In this document: positions 22,601 through 23,469 of the stretch, one piece after another | How positions within the stretch are numbered: the stretch's first letter is position 1 | Layout of the letters: every line of letters begins with the position of its first letter | IMG/VR virus record: IMGVR_UViG_3300017752_000173 | Coordinates: 1-23,469 of that record | From: a virus | Direction: 5' to 3' (one strand) | Length of the DNA stretch: 23,469 nucleotides | Position numbers and translations under genes: made by a program | The notes under the pieces: generated by a model | Databases searched by the model: none | What the model was told of the DNA's origin: nothing | The model's input: the letters and a program-made list of their open reading frames with translations, nothing else

Positions 22601-23469
22601 TGAATGCAAATGAACCAGTATCTAATACGATACCCTCACCAATACTTAAACTATGATTACCAGTTGTGATTACAAATTCTCCAGTTGCTGGGTCATAAGA
22701 TGCAGAAGAAGGTGTGAACTCTACATTAGGACCTGATTTACCAACATCCACAGTTATAGTATCTTCGGTTACCGATTTAACTTTTAATTTATTATTATAT
22801 GCTGGTTGTCCAATTGATGGTAATTTATGTTCCGTTCTATTATTATCCATTGTACAAGTGAATACAAACGATTCTGGTCTTATACAAATTTCATCCCCAA
22901 CATCTAAACCATGTTTAGAAATAGTAACTACAAAGTCTCCATTTGATGGGTCATAAGTTGCTGTTGTTGGAGTAAATGTTTTTTGTGTAATTATATCTCT
23001 AACTAAATTCTTAGCATATACAATACCCTCAATAGTTTCTACTTTTTGTACGGTAGTTGCTTCAGATGGGAATAAGTAATAAAATTCTCCACTCTTAATA
23101 CTTCGTTGATTACCACCCCATAAGAAATCGGTTGCAACACCATCTAAGATGTGTCCAACATCTCTTCTACACTTTTCTCTATTATATGTAAAGAATGGGA
23201 ATGTGTAATCAATGTATTCAGTTACTTCTTTTTGAATTAAAGTTCTATTATCTCTAATCGTATTCCAAATACTTAATTTAGTTTCTGAAGGTTGTACTAA
23301 TACTACATTCTGAATTAATTTTTGAACTAAGTTAGCTGCATGTACGATACCATCGATAGTTTGTGTTTTTTGAACACTTGTTGCTTCTGATGGATATAAG
23401 TAATAGTACTCACCAGCAATAACACTTCTTTCATTTCCACCATATCTTAAATCGGTAGATACAGCATCT
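13674..23469 (-). CDS. Giant modular virion protein, N-terminus beyond window
   Basis: The frame is open from the right edge to TAA at 13676-13674, at least 3264 residues. An ATG at 22850 is not the start: the same frame continues upstream to 23469 through two more repeat modules with no stop. Order from the N-terminal side: partial A, A, B, B, B, A, A, A, B, then six A modules and a ~98-residue C-terminal cap. Module A (~100 residues) has FIQNExIxYLSSSW, YNExKCxRDxG, DAVxTDLxYGGNxRS, YYYxYPS and TxDGIxYA. Module B (~419 residues) has four sub-repeats with [FY]TC[DTVI]xD, PRxGxDP and TVNVG, then an HTFV-rich end. Both types, from memory, occur in large structural proteins of marine phages. 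No enzyme motif or membrane segment is visible. It is probably a tail or baseplate-associated fibre or whisker; exact location is not known. Confidence 0.8.
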   Translation of the reverse strand, partial: DAVSTDLRYGGNERSVIAGEYYYLYPSEATSVQKTQTIDGIVHAANLVQKLIQNVVLVQPSETKLSIWNTIRDNRTLIQKEVTEYIDYTFPFFTYNREKCRRDVGHILDGVATDFLWGGNQRSIKSGEFYYLFPSEATTVQKVETIEGIVYAKNLVRDIITQKTFTPTTATYDPSNGDFVVTISKHGLDVGDEICIRPESFVFTCTMDNNRTEHKLPSIGQPAYNNKLKVKSVTEDTITVDVGKSGPNVEFTPSSASYDPATGEFVITTGNHSLSIGEGIVLDTGSFAFTCDMDNNQSVKSYPRFGIDPFAGRSMIITDVTDTTMTVNVGVSAPNKLFTPTDVDYNALSGDMVVTVGQHGLGVGRSVVLENESFAFTCDQDGDTSVHSYPRLGSDPYAEQSIVINSVGTTSHTITNAPYDASTGDVTITITGHGFSNGDYIKLSDNSLTYTCILDGNSVEKSYPRPGYDYPSGRWLEISNVTTNTFDINIGSSSYASAHTFVSATTNGLERQTGTFTINVGDGGSASGSIHTFVSASINAVKHLPQSVHTFVSASNGAVKHLPQAGHTFVRTQNNSISVLSQLITKTPSKVSNSDGNIKVTSFNSVSSSIALSGSYQTEVSESYDIVTGIIKTGIESFTPKTATYDPANGDFLMTVPKHNLHSGDSIYLKPESFVFTCDMDGNRTEHKLPSIGQPAYDNRLTIKSTTSDTITVNVGKSGPNVEYNPSTASYDPATGEFVVTVASHSLSIGEGVVMSPESFAFTCDMDNDQSVKSYPRVGIDPYSVRSLPLTAVTDTTMTFNVGVSGPNKYFTPVSASYNSLSGDMTLTVTESFGLGVGRSVVLENESFAFTCDMDSNVTTHSYPRSGSDPYAEQSIKITSVGTTSHSVTDAPYDSATGDVTITIANHNFNNGDYIKLDDNSLTYTCVLDKNITTKSYPRPNYDYPSGRWLEISNVTTNTFDINIGSSPYVGSHTFVSATTNGLKRQDGTFTINVGDGGSASGSLHTFVSASNRAVKHEPQSVHTFVSASNGALKHLPQSAHTFIRTQRDSVSTLPILTENIEGLIKINDTSQFTSSLSGSEVESAFVTRSVGFINDIIRFGTDDTPFALAKWFDDTLDTPQQLTTGSYVTASGTYVTDTEFGIVSSSFGEIINIIENGTGSFTPTTATYDPSNGNFVVTIPNHTLDIGDEIYIRPESFTFTCTMDGNRTEHKLPSVGQPAYTNKLEITAKTTDTITVNVGASDPDIEWTPTNATYDPANGDFVITTGTHTLSVGEGIVLSTGSFAFTCDMDNNQSTKSYPRFGIDPFAGRSMKLTSVTSNTMTVNVGISGPNKYFTPTTASYDALSGDMTLTVTESFGLGVGRSVVLENESFAFTCDQDGDATTHSYPRSGSDPYAEQSIVITSVGTTSHTPTNAPYNSVTGVVTLTIANHGFSNGDYVKVADNALTYTCVLDDNTTTKSYPRPGYDYPSGRWLEISNVTTNTFNINIGASSYIGEHKFISAAANGIERQTGTFTINVGDGGSASGSLHTFVSASANAVKHEPQSLHTFVSASKGAVKHLPQAGHTFVRTENNSISILPKLVTNAENNIKVTSANQFTSSIVGSSIEINKVNTSVGIIENILQNGLGVKPNVVKNNSDVDNLIKVTDAVQFTSESFGDRLQQRLISSSIAIVTNIVKNGTGSLPTVVEYGAPSESPTTIAAYNLLKENIGFIQSESIAYLSSSWSTASYDESKCSRDIGGIISGAAEDMLYNANSASIFNGKFYYDFPSQAQGAQLQQTLDGINYAGRLAESIVRGYTFQTASAVVSGSYELIRNNREFIQNETIEFLSSSWDGFTYNEITCKRDITHIIDAVSTDLLYGGNERSVNAGDYYYRFPSAAISGGVPNENRQKDPTVTAIDYVQNIVTEIVSGAVFQTASNEVEFVYDTIRENREFLQAETVAFVNAKYPNFEYNELSCSRDTGFIIDAVATDLRYGGNQRALTAGEFYYRFPSEATGNQLDETTDALIYTKDLIEKLVNKETLFVQTGSLNTDNGIKVTSFSPATGSSITDVTIFNTISSSFAIVSDAIANGKADSTPTNATYDPSNGEFVLTIESHSYTEGEGIYLSPESFTFTCDMDNNKTEDKLPSVGQPAYNNELEILSKTNNTITVNVGASGPNVEFNPTTASYDPATGEFVMTVESHSLSIGEGIILDIESFAFTCDMDNNQSVKSYPRVGIDPFAGRSMKITDITDTTMTVNVGISGPNKFFTPSDVDYNALSGDMIVTVGQHGIGVGRSVVLENESFAFTCDQDGDTSVHSYPRSGSDPYAEQSIVITSVGTTSHTVTDAPYNASTGDVTITIANHNFSNGDYIKLDNNSLTYTCVLDGDTVEKSYPRAGIDYPNGRWLEISNVTTNTFDINIGSSSYTNTHTFVSATNDGLERQTGTFTINVGDGGSASGSVHTFVSASTNAVKHLPQSVHTFVSASNGAIKHLPQSVHTFVRTEQNSVSVVQPAFEYGSLLTGSDILTTYGLITESVPFIQNEVVEYISSSWIGFDYDDVKCRRDVGFIVNGVAEDLRYGIVSQSVVNAKFYYQFPSEANGTGSQAQQTIDGINYASQLTEQIVKGVTFDFPSAQISASVELIRNNREFIQSESISYLSSSWEGFDYVEATCMRDVGHILDAVSTDLLYGGNQRSKIAGEYYYKYPSSATSTQLEPTTTGIKYAGDVASKLVQNEIFVTASAERLAGNKVLLDNKEFIQNEVIAYISSSWSTFDYNEDKCKRDTGYILNGVATDFLYGGNERGRVNGEYYYLYPSDATVNYQTNPNGQLNQTIDGINYSARLAEKVLENTIFVSPTSEVSASAELLRNNRSFVQNETIEFISSSWSNVTYNEDKCRRDTGYIIDAAVTDLVYGGNERSRVAGLYYWRYPSRATKGGTPSEANQLDPTIDGIRFANGTSQNVVQNLEYINPSAEIKNGVQLLRDNTTFIQKETIAYLSSSWSEFEYNEVSCSRDLGYIIDAVATDLTYGGNARAVQAGTFYYYIPSIATTEQKPQTTDGIDFSKGLAEKIIKQQQLVFPFLLNKNGANALRAEKKVLQGKAISYTNAAFPTFDYNEEKCYRDTGFILDAIATDIIYGGNERSIRAAESYYNGVYGSAAVVINEQKKETAETNRYLRTQFQFAARQAPVEEFGSLIITTGHDFSYAGAGVTYKALPPNQGGDGVPDPDKEITEIGGGRVFFTSGNELGDFRIGGGLVIKQASGTLEGRTFSKSLFSLVTPFSLALQD
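13677..13970 (-). other. C-terminal cap domain of the giant modular protein
   Basis: The last ~98 residues contain GSLIITTGHDFSYAGAGVTY, KALPPNQGGDGVPDPD, then GGGRVFFTSGNELGDFRIGG, LVIKQASGTLEGRTFS and LVTPFSLALQD. The pattern GGRVFFTS-x-x-E-x-GDFRIG, then I-x-Q-x-x-G is from memory recurrent in T4-like cyanophage structural proteins. It is the only non-repeated region of this gene inside the window. Confidence 0.6.
13975..15955 (-). repeat. Array of six A modules (third A array)
   Basis: Six consecutive ~100-110 residue units each carry FIQNE/FVQNE, a single Cys in [KTS]CxRD, DAVATDLxYGGN and YYY...PS. The first unit has a variant YGIVSQSVVNAKFYY in place of YGGNxRS. The last unit is divergent (KVLQGKAISYTN, AAESYYNGVYGSA), as expected of a capping unit. 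Confidence 0.75.
15988..17246 (-). repeat. B super-module, copy 4
   Basis: About 419 residues starting STPTNATYDPSNGEF. It contains four sub-repeats with TC-centred loops (FTCDMDNNKTE, FTCDMDNNQSV, FTCDQDGDTSV, YTCVLDGDTVE), then GRWLEISNVTTNTFDINIG and four HTFV strands. It is separated from copies 1-3 by three A modules. Confidence 0.75.
17396..18378 (-). repeat. Array of three A modules (second A array)
   Basis: Three units start LLKENIGFIQSESIAYLSSS, LIRNNREFIQNETIEFLSSS and TIRENREFLQAETVAFVNAK. The first has a degenerate DMLYNANSASIFNGKFYY in place of YGGNxRS; the other two keep LLYGGNERS and LRYGGNQRA. Confidence 0.75.
18727..19985 (-). repeat. B super-module, copy 3
   Basis: About 419 residues starting FTPTTATYDPSNGNF. 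Internal loops are FTCTMDGNRTE, FTCDMDNNQST, FTCDQDGDATT and YTCVLDDNTTT, followed by the HTFV-rich end (first strand changed to HKFIS). After it comes a linker with two NIIKVT/LIKVT-type short repeats rather than a direct junction with the next module. Confidence 0.75.
20302..21557 (-). repeat. B super-module, copy 2
   Basis: About 419 residues starting FTPKTATYDPANGDF. Loops are FTCDMDGNRTE, FTCDMDNDQSV, FTCDMDSNVTT and YTCVLDKNITT. A linker of about 105 residues (with WFDDTLDTPQQLTTGS) separates it from copy 3. Confidence 0.75.
21720..22976 (-). repeat. B super-module, copy 1
   Basis: About 419 residues starting FTPTTATYDPSNGDF. Loops are FTCTMDNNRTE, FTCDMDNNQSV, FTCDQDGDTSV and YTCILDGNSVE. 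Its first A-type neighbour is directly upstream, and a linker of about 54 residues joins it to copy 2. The ATG at 22850 lies in the first loop and is internal. Confidence 0.75.
22980..23469 (-). repeat. First A array, cut by the right window edge
   Basis: One partial unit (DAVSTDLRYGGNERSVIAGE, YYYLYPSEAT) begins at the edge and one complete unit follows (TIRDNRTLIQKEVTEYIDYT, REKCRRDVGHILDGVATDFL, WGGNQRS, YYLFPSEAT). The frame is continuous with the B modules downstream, so the gene extends to the right of the window. Confidence 0.75.

Noticed and set aside
13674-22850. Start of the giant modular gene at the ATG at 22850
   Set aside because: The same frame continues without a stop to base 23469 and encodes further complete modules, and the ATG lies inside a conserved TC-x-x-D loop. 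The true start is outside the window.

Overview
The window is a strongly AT-rich stretch of a tailed double-stranded DNA phage genome, most likely a marine myovirus or a related uncultured marine phage. Everything that looks like a gene lies on the minus strand, in one tight run with gaps of 4 to 52 bases. All recognisable products are virion parts: fibres, an adhesin, a fibre-assembly chaperone and small beta-rich structural proteins. There are no replication, metabolic, tRNA, CRISPR or mobile-element genes. The style of the repeats (SGS/GDGSGLTNI units, ASYA units, Gly-Thr-Ser tracts, FTCDMDGN and YGGNxRS modules) is, from memory, typical of uncultured marine phages. The host cannot be read from this window. 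Most start codons lack a good Shine-Dalgarno sequence, which would fit a Bacteroidota host but does not prove one.

Layout in transcription order, from the right edge to the left: (1) 23469-13674, a giant virion protein of at least 3264 residues whose start lies outside the window. It is built from four ~419-residue beta super-modules (B) and about twelve ~100-residue alpha/beta modules (A), with a short C-terminal cap. (2) 13630-12770, a 286-residue protein that looks like a small beta-sandwich virion protein with one A-type module inserted in it. (3) 12746-1989, a 3585-residue fibre. It has a short N-terminal region, about 21 tandem SGS-type repeats, two cupredoxin-like domains among them (one with a full copper-ligand set, one with none), a fibre beta domain, an ASYA segment, and two proline-free collagen-like Gly-X-Y tracts separated by a third cupredoxin-like domain. 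A compact C-terminal beta domain closes it. (4) 1979-1053, a 308-residue adhesin candidate with a PKD-like domain and BspA-type leucine-rich repeats. (5) 1046-588, a 152-residue tail-fibre assembly chaperone. (6) 535-203, a 110-residue miniature of the fibre repeats. (7) 198-1, the first 66 residues of a small beta-rich virion protein of the same general type as gene 2.

The two giant genes cover almost 88% of the window. The order fibre, adhesin, chaperone suggests a host-recognition cassette: the long fibre carries or works beside the leucine-rich-repeat adhesin, and the chaperone helps fold or mount them. The observations most worth following up are the amicyanin-like copper-ligand sets inside a phage fibre, the insertion of an A module into a small virion protein, and the ordered zones of interruptions in the Gly-Thr-Ser tract.
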